A stretch of 64,000 nt of DNA from Salipiger profundus (GTDB lineage Bacteria > Pseudomonadota > Alphaproteobacteria > Rhodobacterales > Rhodobacteraceae), in contig NZ_CP014796.1 in assembly GCF_001969385.1 (NCBI RefSeq), positions 3,179,501-3,243,500 of the forward strand, read 5' to 3'. Within the stretch, counting starts at the first letter, position 1; each line of letters starts with the position of its first letter. Of the stretch, positions 17,104-25,786 are shown piece after piece. Position numbers and translations under genes: made by a program. The notes below the pieces were generated by a model. That model had not been told where the DNA came from. It saw only the letters and a program-made list of their open reading frames with translations, and made no database searches.

Positions 17104-19829
17104 GCCAGCCCCCCGATGTAGACGACGGAGAAGATCCCGATCCACACGAGATCGAGGAAATGCCATAGCACCGACAGCCGGGCCATGCCGAGCTTCACCT
17201 TGTCGTCGACCCCGTAGACCGCGATCTGCCCCAGCAGGCCCGCGGCCCAGAGGCAGGCGCTCAGGACGTGCAGCCCGTGCAGTGGCACCAGCGCCCAGAA
17301 GGACGACAGGAAACCGCTGACGCCCGGGGTGCCGCCCTCGGACGACATCTTGACGAAGTCGTGCAGCTCGTAGCCGGCAAAGGCCAGCGCGAATGCCATG
17401 GCCACCAGCAGCCAGCCGATCATGCCGCGCGGGTGGGAATCGTGCTTCAGCGCCAGTTGCGAGAACCCCATCGCCACCGATGAGGCGAGCAGCAGCAGCG
17501 TCTCGATGAAGATCGGGCGCAGCTCGTAGAGCTCCTGCGGCCCCGGCCCGCCGTTGGTGGCAGGCCGCATCACCACGTAGGTCGCGATCAGCAGGCCGAA
17601 GAGCACGGCATCCGACATCATGAAGACCCAGAAGCCGAAGGCCTGCGTCTCGGCCTCGTCGTCGACGCGGCCACTCCCGGATCCGAGGGTCAGTCCGGGG
17701 TGGCGACTCACGGATCCGCTCATGGCTCCATCTCCTGCGGCATGGGAATGGCGTGGCCCCGATTTTCGGGGGTCAGCTCGGCGCGGCGCGGCGCCTTGGG
17801 GGGTCGCGGCGGCGAGCGCACGGTAGGCACGCCATTCACGACCGACCTCTTCGGCGGGCACGATCTTCTCGGTATCGCGGCGGAAGCCCTGCGCGACCAG
17901 AACGGCGGGGACGAGCAGCGCCAGAGGCAGCGCGGCCCACCACATGTGCCAGACCAGCGCAAAGGCGAGCGCCACGCCGATCGCCCCCGACACCGGGCCG
18001 AGCAGCGCGTTCTTCGGCATCTCGATGTCCTCGAAGCCCTCTTCGGGGGGGCCGACGTCCATGCCCGCCTCTTTCAGGGTGGCGAAGGGGTCGCGCCCTT
18101 CCACGTTGGGCTGCGAGGGGAAGTTCCACTCGGGCGGCGGCGCCGGCAGCGCCCATTCCAGCGTGCGCCCGTCCCACGGGTCGCCCACCGGCACCGCCAG
18201 TCGCGCGCGGTGGCGCACCGAAACCCAGAGCTGCGCCACGAGGCAGAGGAAGCCCGCGAGGAGGATCCCCGCACCGGCGAGCGCGACCAGCGTGAAGGGC
18301 GTCCAGTAGGGATCGAAGTAGCCCGCCATCCGGCGCGGCATCCCCATCAGACCCAGCGCGTAGAGCGGGAAGAAAGCCGCCATGAAGCCGATGATCCAGC
18401 ACCACGCCGCGCGGTAGCCCCAGCGGTCGTCGAGCCGGAAGCCGAAGGCCTTGGGAAACCAGAGCGTGTAGCCCGCGATCATTCCGAACAGCAGGCCTGG
18501 GATCAGCATGTTGTGGAAATGCGCCACGAGGAACAGCGTGTTGTGCACCTGGAAATCAATGGTGGGATTGGCGAGCAGGATGCCCGACAGCCCGCCGATG
18601 CTGAACAGGAACAGGAAGGCCACCGCGTAGAGCATCGGCACGGTCATCCGCACCCGGCCGCGATACATGGTGAGCATCCAGTCGTAGATCTTCACCCCCG
18701 TCGGGATGCCGATGGCCATCGTCGCGATGCCGAAGGCCGCGTTCAGATCGGCGCTCTGCCCCATGGTGAAGAAGTGGTGCACCCAGACCGTGAAGCTCAG
18801 CACCGCGATGCTCATGGTGGCGAGCACCAGCGCGGTGTAGCCGTAGAGCGTCTTGCCCGAGAAGATCGCGAAGACCTCGGACCAGACGCCGAAGGCCGGC
18901 AGGATGAGGATGTAGACCTCGGGGTGGCCGAACAGCCAGAACAGGTTGGCGTAGTTCATCATGTTGCCGCCACCGTCGTTGGTGAAGAAGTGGAAGCCGA
19001 GGTAGCGGTCGAGCGCCAGCAGCGCGGTCGCGATGGTCAGCGGCGGCATCGCGAAGGTCATCAGGATCGAGGTGCAGAGCGAGGTCCAGGAGAACAGCGG
19101 CATCCGCATCAGCGTCATGCCGGGGCAGCGCTTCTTGTAGATCGTGACGGCGAAATTGATCCCCGAGAAGGTCGTGCCGAGCGAGCTGAGCGTCACCGCC
19201 CAGATCCAGTAGTCGGGCCCCGCGCCGGGGTTGAAGGCGGCCCCGGTAAAGGGCGGGTATCCGGTCCAGCCGCCGGTCGAGAACGGCGCCAGCAGCAGCG
19301 ACACCATGAGGATCGCGCCGCCGGCGATGGTCAGCATCAGCGACACCGAGTTCAGCACCGGGAAGGCCACGTCGCGGGCGCCGATCTGCAGCGGCACCAC
19401 GTAATTGATGAGCCCGGTGAGGAACGGCATCGCCATGAAGAAGATCATGATCGTGCCGTGGGTGGTGAAGAGCTCTCCGAAATGCTCGGCGGCGACGATG
19501 CCGCCGCCATCGGCACCCACCGCCTGCTGGGTGCGCATCACGATGGCCTCGGCCAGCGCGCGGGCCAGCATGAAGAAGCTGAACACCACGTACATGATGC
19601 CGATCTTCTTGTGATCGACCGAGGTCAGCCAGTCGCGCCAGAGCGGCCCCCACCAGCGCTTGCGGGTGATGATCCACAAGGCGACCAGCGCCCCGAGCAG
19701 CGCCATGCCGGCGGCGGTGCTCGCCACGATGGCCGAGGACAGCTCGAGCCGCGTCTCGGCCTGCAGGATGTGGGTGAACGGCATCGCGTCCCACGTCAGC
19801 CGCCCGAAGGGAAATCCCCAGTCGTTCAT
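17100..19829 (-). CDS. cyoB: Cytochrome o ubiquinol oxidase subunits I and III in one reading frame
   Basis: One open frame of 909 codons covers CyoB (about 1-690) and CyoC (from the internal Met at codon 703). The CyoB part has the heme-copper motifs: His in ELFTTHGTIM, the CuB His-Tyr pair in FGHPEVYILILPAFG, WVHHFFTMG, and VAHFHNMLI for the heme ligands. CyoC has five helices with AFGFWVFMMSDAVLFG. No stop codon separates them. An internal ATG (17723) with AGGAGA seven bases upstream could start a separate CyoC. In another frame a stop overlaps that ATG as ATGA, so the ancestral genes may have been separate and later joined by a small indel, or the assembly may hold a frameshift. It couples quinol oxidation to oxygen reduction and proton pumping in the inner membrane. 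Confidence 0.85.
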   Translation of the reverse strand: MNDWGFPFGRLTWDAMPFTHILQAETRLELSSAIVASTAAGMALLGALVALWIITRKRWWGPLWRDWLTSVDHKKIGIMYVVFSFFMLARALAEAIVMRTQQAVGADGGGIVAAEHFGELFTTHGTIMIFFMAMPFLTGLINYVVPLQIGARDVAFPVLNSVSLMLTIAGGAILMVSLLLAPFSTGGWTGYPPFTGAAFNPGAGPDYWIWAVTLSSLGTTFSGINFAVTIYKKRCPGMTLMRMPLFSWTSLCTSILMTFAMPPLTIATALLALDRYLGFHFFTNDGGGNMMNYANLFWLFGHPEVYILILPAFGVWSEVFAIFSGKTLYGYTALVLATMSIAVLSFTVWVHHFFTMGQSADLNAAFGIATMAIGIPTGVKIYDWMLTMYRGRVRMTVPMLYAVAFLFLFSIGGLSGILLANPTIDFQVHNTLFLVAHFHNMLIPGLLFGMIAGYTLWFPKAFGFRLDDRWGYRAAWCWIIGFMAAFFPLYALGLMGMPRRMAGYFDPYWTPFTLVALAGAGILLAGFLCLVAQLWVSVRHRARLAVPVGDPWDGRTLEWALPAPPPEWNFPSQPNVEGRDPFATLKEAGMDVGPPEEGFEDIEMPKNALLGPVSGAIGVALAFALVWHMWWAALPLALLVPAVLVAQGFRRDTEKIVPAEEVGREWRAYRALAAATPQGAAPRRADPRKSGPRHSHAAGDGAMSGSVSRHPGLTLGSGSGRVDDEAETQAFGFWVFMMSDAVLFGLLIATYVVMRPATNGGPGPQELYELRPIFIETLLLLASSVAMGFSQLALKHDSHPRGMIGWLLVAMAFALAFAGYELHDFVKMSSEGGTPGVSGFLSSFWALVPLHGLHVLSACLWAAGLLGQIAVYGVDDKVKLGMARLSVLWHFLDLVWIGIFSVVYIGGLA
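17731..17736 (-). promoter_or_regulatory. cyoC: Internal ribosome-binding site before cyoC
   Basis: AGGAGA on the minus strand, seven bases before the ATG at 17723-17721, inside the long cyoB-cyoC frame. It is a strong Shine-Dalgarno sequence exactly where a separate cyoC (17100-17723, 207 residues) would start. It suggests that subunit III can still be made alone even if read-through from cyoB yields a fused protein. Confidence 0.6.
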
Positions 19830-20716
19830 TGGTGGTGCTCCTCCAGTCCGGCGGTCTCGCGGAACAGCGTCTCGGGGGCGGAGGCGAAATGCACGACGGT
19901 GCCGTCCTCCATCCCGAGCGCGTGCCGCAGGTCGAGCTTGGTGCCCTCACTCTCGAGCGCCTCGCGCGCGGCGTCATCGAAGGGCACCCCCTCGCTGCGC
20001 GCCGCCTCGACCCAGGCGACGAAATCGGTGTCGCTCATGGCGCGGGCGGTGAAGCTCTGCATCGCGAAGCCCCTGCCGTTGTACTGCGTGTTGCGCCCAC
20101 CGAAGGCGCCCGGCTTGTCAGCGGCGAGGTTCAGCTCGGTCCGCATCCGGTTCATCGCGTAGATCTGGCCGCCGAGACGCGGGATGAAGAAGCTCTGCAT
20201 CACCGTCTGCGAGGTCAGGCTCAGCTTCAGCGGACGGTCGGCGGGAAAGGCCAGCTCGCCGACGCTGGCCACGCCCTCTTCGGGGTAGATGAACAGCCAC
20301 TTCCAGTCGTAGCCGATCACCTCGACCTCGTAGGGCGTGCCGCTGGCCCCGTGCACCGGCGCGTAGGGATCGAGCTGATGGGTGCGGATCCACAGCAGGA
20401 CACCAAGCACCACGACGACCACCACCGGAACGCTCCACGAGAGCCACTCGAAGAGCTTCGACATGTCCCAGCCGGGGCGATACGACGGCATGCGCCGCCC
20501 GTAGCGGTAGCGGTGCACGAGCCACGGAGTCAGCACGAAGACCGGGATCACCACGACAAGGGTGATGGCGGTGACGACAAGCAGGTGCTGGTATTGCAGC
20601 GCCGCGACCGGCCCCGCCGGGTTCAGGAAGCTCTCGGCCCGCGCGATGCCGGGCCACGCCAGCAGGGCGAGGAACGGAACGCGACAAAGCGCGGAACGCG
20701 CGCGGCGTGCTGGCAT
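19826..20716 (-). CDS. cyoA: Cytochrome o ubiquinol oxidase subunit II
   Basis: The 296-residue protein has an N-terminal signal (cleavage expected after ARA near residue 27), two membrane helices and a periplasmic cupredoxin domain. The YDWKWLFIYPEEG, QSFFIPRLGGQIYAM and YNGRGFAMQSF motifs are those of quinol oxidase subunit II. The Cys and His ligands of a CuA centre are absent, as expected for a quinol rather than cytochrome c oxidase. Unlike E. coli CyoA there is no lipobox cysteine. It overlaps cyoB by four bases (ATGA) and leads the operon. Confidence 0.92.
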   Translation of the reverse strand: MPARRARSALCRVPFLALLAWPGIARAESFLNPAGPVAALQYQHLLVVTAITLVVVIPVFVLTPWLVHRYRYGRRMPSYRPGWDMSKLFEWLSWSVPVVVVVVLGVLLWIRTHQLDPYAPVHGASGTPYEVEVIGYDWKWLFIYPEEGVASVGELAFPADRPLKLSLTSQTVMQSFFIPRLGGQIYAMNRMRTELNLAADKPGAFGGRNTQYNGRGFAMQSFTARAMSDTDFVAWVEAARSEGVPFDDAAREALESEGTKLDLRHALGMEDGTVVHFASAPETLFRETAGLEEHHQ

Positions 20717-20871
20717 GTGCTGGACCTCGCGAACAAGTGATGGCTGCGATGATCCAAGAACCTTAGGGCCGCATAGACGCGCGGCAACTCGCCTTCAGGT
20801 CGCAAGGCCGGATGACCCGACGGACCGGGCGCGGCCTCTGCCCGCCCGGTCGGAAGGTCACGGCGCGGCGG

Positions 20872-21519
20872 TCAGCCCGCCTCGCGCGCCCAAGCCTTTG
20901 TAAAGGCGCCGGCCTTCGCCGCAACGGTCGCGGCGTCGTCGCCCGGCTTGTAGAGCGCGCTGCCCAGTCCGAAGCCCGCCGCCCCGGCGGCAAGGAAATC
21001 CGTCATCGTGTCGGGCGCGATGCCACCCACCGGGAACAACCGTGTGCCGACGGGCAGGATCGTCCGGATCGCCTTGACCACCTTCGCGTCCACCAGCTCG
21101 GCCGGGAACACCTTGAGCGCGTCGGCGCCCGCGTGCAGCGCGGCATAGGCCTCGGTCGGGGTGGCGATGCCCGGAATGCAGATCATCCCCGCCGCCTTGG
21201 CCTGCGCGATCACCGCGGTGTCGGCATGTGGCATGACCACGAGGTCGGCGCCGATCTCGTCGAGCCGCGCCACGGCGTCGAGCGTGGTCACGGTGCCTGC
21301 ACCGATCAGCGCATCGGCGGGCAGCGCGGCGCGCACGCGGGCGATGCTGTCGAAGGGCTCGGGCGAGTTCAGCGGGATCTCGATGAGCCGGAAGCCCGCG
21401 TCGTAGAGCGTCTGCGCGATCTCCACCGACTCCTCCGGGCGCAGGCCGCGCAGGATGGCGACGAGCGGCAGCGCGGTGCAGGCGGCCTCGAGACGGGTGG
21501 AACGGTCGGTATCGGTCAT
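20872..21519 (-). CDS. dgoA: 2-dehydro-3-deoxy-6-phosphogalactonate aldolase
   Basis: The 215-residue class I aldolase splits KDPGal to pyruvate and glyceraldehyde 3-phosphate in the DeLey-Doudoroff galactose pathway. The family core is clear: VAILRGL, E47 in LIEIPLNSPEPF, GAGTV, and the Schiff-base lysine K136 in ALKVFPAE. LIEIPLNSP, rather than LEITLRT, separates DgoA from KDPG aldolase Eda. The start overlaps the dgoK stop by four bases; a longer in-frame reading only retraces dgoK in another frame. It is the last gene of an iclR-dgoK-dgoA operon. Confidence 0.9.
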   Translation of the reverse strand: MTDTDRSTRLEAACTALPLVAILRGLRPEESVEIAQTLYDAGFRLIEIPLNSPEPFDSIARVRAALPADALIGAGTVTTLDAVARLDEIGADLVVMPHADTAVIAQAKAAGMICIPGIATPTEAYAALHAGADALKVFPAELVDAKVVKAIRTILPVGTRLFPVGGIAPDTMTDFLAAGAAGFGLGSALYKPGDDAATVAAKAGAFTKAWAREAG

Positions 21520-22487
21520 GGATGGACTCCGGTGTCGGGGGAAATCAGGCCGGCGTCGCAGGCGAGCCGGAAGAGGCCGGCGGGGGCCGGGTTCTCGATC
21601 CGTGCCGCGGGGTCGCGGCCGGACAGCTGGTGCAGCGCCGTGGCGTAGCGGCGGCAGAGCTCGGCGCTGCCGACGAGGATCACCGGGCCGTCGCCATGCG
21701 CGGCCAGCCCCGAGACGATCTCGTGCCCGATGAGCAACCCCGAGCAGTAGTCGGCCAGCGCGCCGCCCGGCAGCTTGCCGGTCAGTCCCAGCGTGCGCGT
21801 GCTGAAGAGCTGCCGCGTCAGGTCGCCCGGCCCGGCCTCCGAGGCCAGCGCCACGCCTTGCGCGAAGGCCGCCGCGCGCGCCTCGTCGGGCACCGGATCG
21901 TCGGTCATCAGCCGCCCGAGGATCGAGTGGCCGCGCATCACCGCGAAGATCTCGCCGGTCATGTAGGTGGCAAAGCCGGTGACGGTGTTGTCGGCGACCT
22001 GCGCCCATTTCGAATGCGTTCCCGGCAGCACCAGCGTTGCCGCCGCCTGCCAGTCGGCGCGCCCGGCGATGGCGCCGGCGATCTGGATCTCCTCGCCGCG
22101 CATCACGTCCGGGGTGCCGCCCTCGGGATCGAACAGCAGCCCCGGGGCCAGCAGGATCTCGTGACCGTTCGCAGCGCGCACTCGTGCCGCAGCCCCCGGC
22201 AGCGCGTCGATCGGCGCGGGGCACCGCAGGTAGGGCACCTCGCACCAGCCCTGCGCGCTGCCGACCATGCCACCCGCAACCACCGGCACCGGCGCCGCCT
22301 CCAGCCAGTCGCCGCAGATCGCGGCAAAGGCCGCCTCGAACCCCGGCACGCCCGGTTCCGGCAGGTGCTGGATGCCATGCGCCGAGGCGCGGGTCTCGAG
22401 CACCCTGCCCGCCCGCGACATGCGGAAGGCGCGCAGGCTCGAGGTGCCCCAGTCCAGCGCGATCAGCGCGGTTTGCTCGTCAGTCAT
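21516..22487 (-). CDS. dgoK: 2-dehydro-3-deoxygalactonokinase
   Basis: The 323-residue kinase phosphorylates 2-keto-3-deoxygalactonate, feeding the aldolase encoded next. It has the ASKHA-like N-terminal IALDWGTSSLRAF motif (ATP binding), VAGGMVGSAQGW, and LVLPGTHSKWA, all typical of the DgoK family. It overlaps dgoA by four bases and the upstream IclR gene by eight, so the three are almost certainly co-transcribed. Confidence 0.9.
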   Translation of the reverse strand: MTDEQTALIALDWGTSSLRAFRMSRAGRVLETRASAHGIQHLPEPGVPGFEAAFAAICGDWLEAAPVPVVAGGMVGSAQGWCEVPYLRCPAPIDALPGAAARVRAANGHEILLAPGLLFDPEGGTPDVMRGEEIQIAGAIAGRADWQAAATLVLPGTHSKWAQVADNTVTGFATYMTGEIFAVMRGHSILGRLMTDDPVPDEARAAAFAQGVALASEAGPGDLTRQLFSTRTLGLTGKLPGGALADYCSGLLIGHEIVSGLAAHGDGPVILVGSAELCRRYATALHQLSGRDPAARIENPAPAGLFRLACDAGLISPDTGVHP

Positions 22488-23265
22488 CGTCGGGCCTCCA
22501 ACCCAGCTCTCGGGAAATCTCCTGCGCGTGGGCCACCACCAGCGGCGCCAGCCGGGCCATGCGCTCGTCGGGCATGAAGGGCGCGGCCGAGGCCACGCTC
22601 AGCCCGGCGACGATCCGGCCCTCGACGTCGCGCACCGGCGCGCCGATGCAGCGGATGCCGCGCTCGTTCTCTTCGAGGTCGAGGCTGTGGCCCCGCCCCC
22701 GCACCGCCGCGATGTCATCGCGGAACGCCTCCCACGGGCGCGGCGGCACCCGGTCGGGCCGTGCCGCCTGCGCATCGGCGCCCCGCTCGTAGAGCGCCCG
22801 CAGCGACGGCTCGTCATGGTCGGCCAGCATCGCCTTGCCGAGCCCGGTGAAGGCGAGCGGCATGCGCTGACCGGGCCGCGAGCGCATCTCGAGGCCGCGC
22901 GTGCCGTCGATCTTGTCGAGGTAGAGCACCTCGTCGCCGTCCGGCACGCCAAGATGCACCGTGTCGCCGGTCGCCTCTGCCAGCCGCCGCAGCGCCGGGG
23001 AGGCCACCGCAAGCACCGGCTGCTGCGCCCGCGCCCGCGCACCAAGGTGGATGAGCTCGGGCCCCAGAACGTAGCCCTGCCCCGGCAGCCTGTAGAGACA
23101 GCCCTCCGCGACGAGGCTTGCCAGCAAGCGCTGCGCCGTGCTGCGCGGCACCTCGAGCGCGGCGGCGATGCCGGATGCGCCGGTGGTGCCGGCCCCGACG
23201 AGGCGCAGGACCTCGAGCCCGCGACTCAGCGTCTGGGTGCCACGTTGCGCCTTGTCCTCTGGCAT
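22480..23265 (-). CDS. IclR-family transcriptional regulator
   Basis: The 261-residue regulator has an N-terminal winged helix (residues about 8-70, with LEVPRSTAQRLLASLVAEG as recognition region) and a C-terminal IclR effector domain (AFTGLGKAMLA near 140, ERGIRCIGAPVRD near 205). It heads the dgoK-dgoA operon and probably controls it, with a sugar acid as effector. In the 107 bases upstream, TATGTG (23332-23337) and CACATA (23359-23364) form a loose inverted repeat that could be part of its operator. Confidence 0.88.
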   Translation of the reverse strand: MPEDKAQRGTQTLSRGLEVLRLVGAGTTGASGIAAALEVPRSTAQRLLASLVAEGCLYRLPGQGYVLGPELIHLGARARAQQPVLAVASPALRRLAEATGDTVHLGVPDGDEVLYLDKIDGTRGLEMRSRPGQRMPLAFTGLGKAMLADHDEPSLRALYERGADAQAARPDRVPPRPWEAFRDDIAAVRGRGHSLDLEENERGIRCIGAPVRDVEGRIVAGLSVASAAPFMPDERMARLAPLVVAHAQEISRELGWRPDDD

Positions 23266-23372
23266 CTGCCGCTCCGTCTCGCGCCGGGCGGATGGCCCCC
23301 GGTCTTGCCCGCAAATAGCGAGAGGGCGCAGTATGTGTCAAATAATGATTCATGCGCCCACATAGTGAGACA

Positions 23373-24407
23373 TCAGGCCTTGCGGCAGGTCGTCTCCCGC
23401 ACCATCAGTTCGTAGCCCAGGTCGACATGCCGCTCGGTGACCGAGTTCGGCTTGGCGATCTCGGCCAGCAGCATGTCGATGGCGCGCCGCCCGATGGCAT
23501 GGCGCGGGGTGGCGACGGCGGTGAGCGCCGGCACCATGTGGCGCGACATCTCGATGTCGTTGTAGCTGCAAATGCCAAGCTCGCCGGGGACCGCGATATT
23601 GCGCCGGGTGGCTTCCATCAGCGCCCCGACGGCAAGGTCGTCGTTGTTGCACAGAACGGAGTCGGTGTCGGGCATCCGCGCCAGAAGCTGCTCGAGCAGA
23701 TGCCCCCCGAGGCCAACCGACGAGGGCTGCGGCGTGGTGATGATCCGGTTTTCGTCCAGCACGCCGGCCTCGGCGGCGAAATCGCGGAACGCCCCCAGCC
23801 GTCGCTGAGCGCGCGGGTCCATCCGCGCGCTCAGGAAGCCGGGCCGCCGGAACCCGCAGTCCAGAAGATGCTGTGCCGCCACGCGCACGCCGGCGAGCTG
23901 GTCGAAGCCGACGCTCATGTCGACCGCGTCGTCGCTCGTTTCCATGATCTGCACCACGGGGCACGCGGCCGTTTCGAGCAGCTTCCGCCCCGCCGGGGTC
24001 TGGTCCATCGACGACACGATGAGCCCAGCCGGCCGCTGGCTGAGGAAGTTCCGGATCAGCCCCTCTTCCTCGAGCGCGCTGTAGCGGTAGTTGCCGATCT
24101 GCACGAAGTAGCGCGTGCCGGCGACGCCCTCGTAGACGCCGCGCAGCACGTCCGAGAACACGTTGTTGGTCAGCGAGGGCACCAGCAGCCCGATGGTCGA
24201 GGTGCTGCGCGAGGCCAGCGCCGAGGCCGCCGGATCGGGGGTATAGCCCAGCCTGCGGATCGCTTCCTCGACCTTCTGGCGGGCGCGTTCCGAGACGATC
24301 TCGGGCGAGCGGATCGTGCGTGATACCGTGATCGCGCTAACACCCGCTTCGCGGGCCACATCCACCAATGTGGGCCGGTCGGAGGTCGGTTTCGTCTTGC
24401 GTGCCAT
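23373..24407 (-). CDS. LacI-family transcriptional regulator
   Basis: The 344-residue repressor has a LacI helix-turn-helix and hinge (TLVDVAREAGVSAITVSRTI; then RARQKVEEAIRRLGYTPD) followed by a periplasmic-binding-like effector domain (IGLLVPSLTNNVFSDVLRG). It is most like the GntR-gluconate subgroup of the LacI family. It lies divergent to the TRAP transporter-dehydratase operon. A good LacI-type operator sits in between at 24577-24594. The likely effector is a sugar acid or its 2-keto-3-deoxy derivative. Confidence 0.9.
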   Translation of the reverse strand: MARKTKPTSDRPTLVDVAREAGVSAITVSRTIRSPEIVSERARQKVEEAIRRLGYTPDPAASALASRSTSTIGLLVPSLTNNVFSDVLRGVYEGVAGTRYFVQIGNYRYSALEEEGLIRNFLSQRPAGLIVSSMDQTPAGRKLLETAACPVVQIMETSDDAVDMSVGFDQLAGVRVAAQHLLDCGFRRPGFLSARMDPRAQRRLGAFRDFAAEAGVLDENRIITTPQPSSVGLGGHLLEQLLARMPDTDSVLCNNDDLAVGALMEATRRNIAVPGELGICSYNDIEMSRHMVPALTAVATPRHAIGRRAIDMLLAEIAKPNSVTERHVDLGYELMVRETTCRKA

Positions 24408-24576
24408 GCGGGTCTTCGGGTCCTTCCAGGTCCCGGCATTCTTGCCCAGACCAGATGATTATTCAAGAAAAACGGCAAGATGCCATTGTCATTTCCGTTG
24501 GGTAACCGCCGTCTGCGGGCGCTCCTCCGGGCGGTTGCTCCCCCGTTCGAACATGGCAGAAAAAAATGACAGATAA

Positions 24577-24594
24577 AATGATTGCGCTGTCATT
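24577..24594. promoter_or_regulatory. LacI-family operator candidate
   Basis: AATGATTGCGCTGTCATT is an 18-base near-palindrome with the central CG typical of LacI-family operators; seven of nine positions match between halves. A second half-site, AAATGACAG, starts at 24564 just before it, making AAATGACAG and CTGTCATTT a perfect nine-base inverted pair. It lies about 85 bases upstream of the TRAP binding-protein gene and about 170 upstream of the divergent lacI-type gene. The rest of the 24408-24679 gap shows nothing else clear. Confidence 0.55.
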
Positions 24595-24679
24595 TCTTGT
24601 ATCATACCTTGCATCCGACTCGCGGCCCGGGGAGAAATCCCGAGCCGCGGCCAGTTCAGACCAAAGGGAGGAGCCCTCT

Positions 24680-25711
24680 ATGACGACCCTGACTCGCCGC
24701 AACCTGTTCCTTGGGACCGCCGTCGTGCTCGCGATGGCCGGCACCGCGCAGGCGCAGGACTACAGCTTCCGCTTCCAGTCCTCCGACCCGGCCGGCAACA
24801 CCAACTTCATGCTCCAGAAGGAGTGGGCCGAGATGGTCTCGGAAAAGACCGACGGCCAGATCGCGATCGAGATGCTGCCGGTCGAGACCATCGTCGCGCA
24901 CAGCGAGACCCTCGACGCGGTGGCCGCCGGCATCATCGACGGTCACTTCACCGACACCTCCTATGCCTCGGGCAAGGACCCGGCCTTCGGCCTGATCGCG
25001 AACCCGGTCGGCGCATGGTCCGACCCGAGCCAGATGTTCGACTTCATGGAGAACGGCGGCGGCAAGGAACTGATGAACGAGATGCTCGAGCCCTACGGCC
25101 TGCACTTCATCGGCGCCACCACCCCCGGCCTCGAGGCGTTCGTCTCGAAGGTTCCGCTTGACGGTGTCGACGATCTCGAGGGCCTGAAGCTGCGCGCCCC
25201 CGAGGGCATGGTGCAGAACGTCTTCGCCGCCGCGGGCGCCGCTCCGGTGAACCTGCCCGGCTCCGAGGTCTTCACCTCGCTCGACAAGGGCGTGATCGAC
25301 GCGGCCGACTACAACACCTTCTCGACCAACGCGGCCCAGGGCCTGCACGACGTCGCACAGCACCCGGTCTACCCGGGCTTCCACTCCATGCCGCTCATCG
25401 AGGTGTCGATGAACAAGGCGAAGTGGGACGCGCTGCCCGAGGAACTGCAGGCCGCTCTCGAGGAGTCGGTGAAGGAATTCGCCGTCTACCAGTCCGAGAC
25501 CGTGCACGAGCGTGACATGGAAGCGGCCGAAGAGGCACGCGAAAGCGGCGAGATCACCATCCACGACTGGTCCGACGAAGAGCGCGCCAAGTTCCGCGCC
25601 ATCGCCCGCAGCCAGTGGGAAAAGGCCGCCGAGGCATCGGAGAACTCGCAGAAGGTCTACGATACCCTCACGACCTACCTGGTCGACAAGGGCCTGATGG
25701 CCGAGGAGTAA
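24680..25711 (+). CDS. TRAP transporter solute-binding protein (DctP family)
   Basis: The 343-residue periplasmic protein starts MTTLTRRNLFLGTAV, a signal with Tat-like TRRNLFLG, and is probably cleaved after AQA near residue 26. The mature part (FRFQSSDPAGNTNF, then GLKLRAPEG near 170) is of the DctP/SBP_bac_7 family that binds organic or sugar acids. AGGGAGGAG upstream supports this start over an in-frame ATG 114 bases earlier. It leads an operon of binding protein, small permease, large permease and dehydratase, so the imported solute is probably the sugar acid that the dehydratase uses. Confidence 0.88.
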   Translation: MTTLTRRNLFLGTAVVLAMAGTAQAQDYSFRFQSSDPAGNTNFMLQKEWAEMVSEKTDGQIAIEMLPVETIVAHSETLDAVAAGIIDGHFTDTSYASGKDPAFGLIANPVGAWSDPSQMFDFMENGGGKELMNEMLEPYGLHFIGATTPGLEAFVSKVPLDGVDDLEGLKLRAPEGMVQNVFAAAGAAPVNLPGSEVFTSLDKGVIDAADYNTFSTNAAQGLHDVAQHPVYPGFHSMPLIEVSMNKAKWDALPEELQAALEESVKEFAVYQSETVHERDMEAAEEARESGEITIHDWSDEERAKFRAIARSQWEKAAEASENSQKVYDTLTTYLVDKGLMAEE

Positions 25712-25732
25712 TCCTCTTCGGTCCCTGCATTG

Positions 25733-25753
25733 CCCCCGGCTTCTGGCCGGGGG
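25733..25753 (+). terminator. Intercistronic hairpin after the TRAP binding-protein gene
   Basis: CCCCCGGC and GCCGGGGG pair around a five-base TTCTG loop and are followed by a pyrimidine run TTCTTCTTTT. This is the usual partial terminator or mRNA-stabilising hairpin that keeps binding-protein transcript levels above those of the permease genes. Confidence 0.65.
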
Positions 25754-25786
25754 TTCTTCTTTTCCAGTCCGGAGGCAGCGCTCGCC

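Noticed and set aside
17700-20162. 820-codon plus-strand open frame
   Set aside because: It runs opposite cyoA and cyoB, which are certain by heme-copper motifs. The translated sequence is low-complexity His/Arg/Glu and has no family features.
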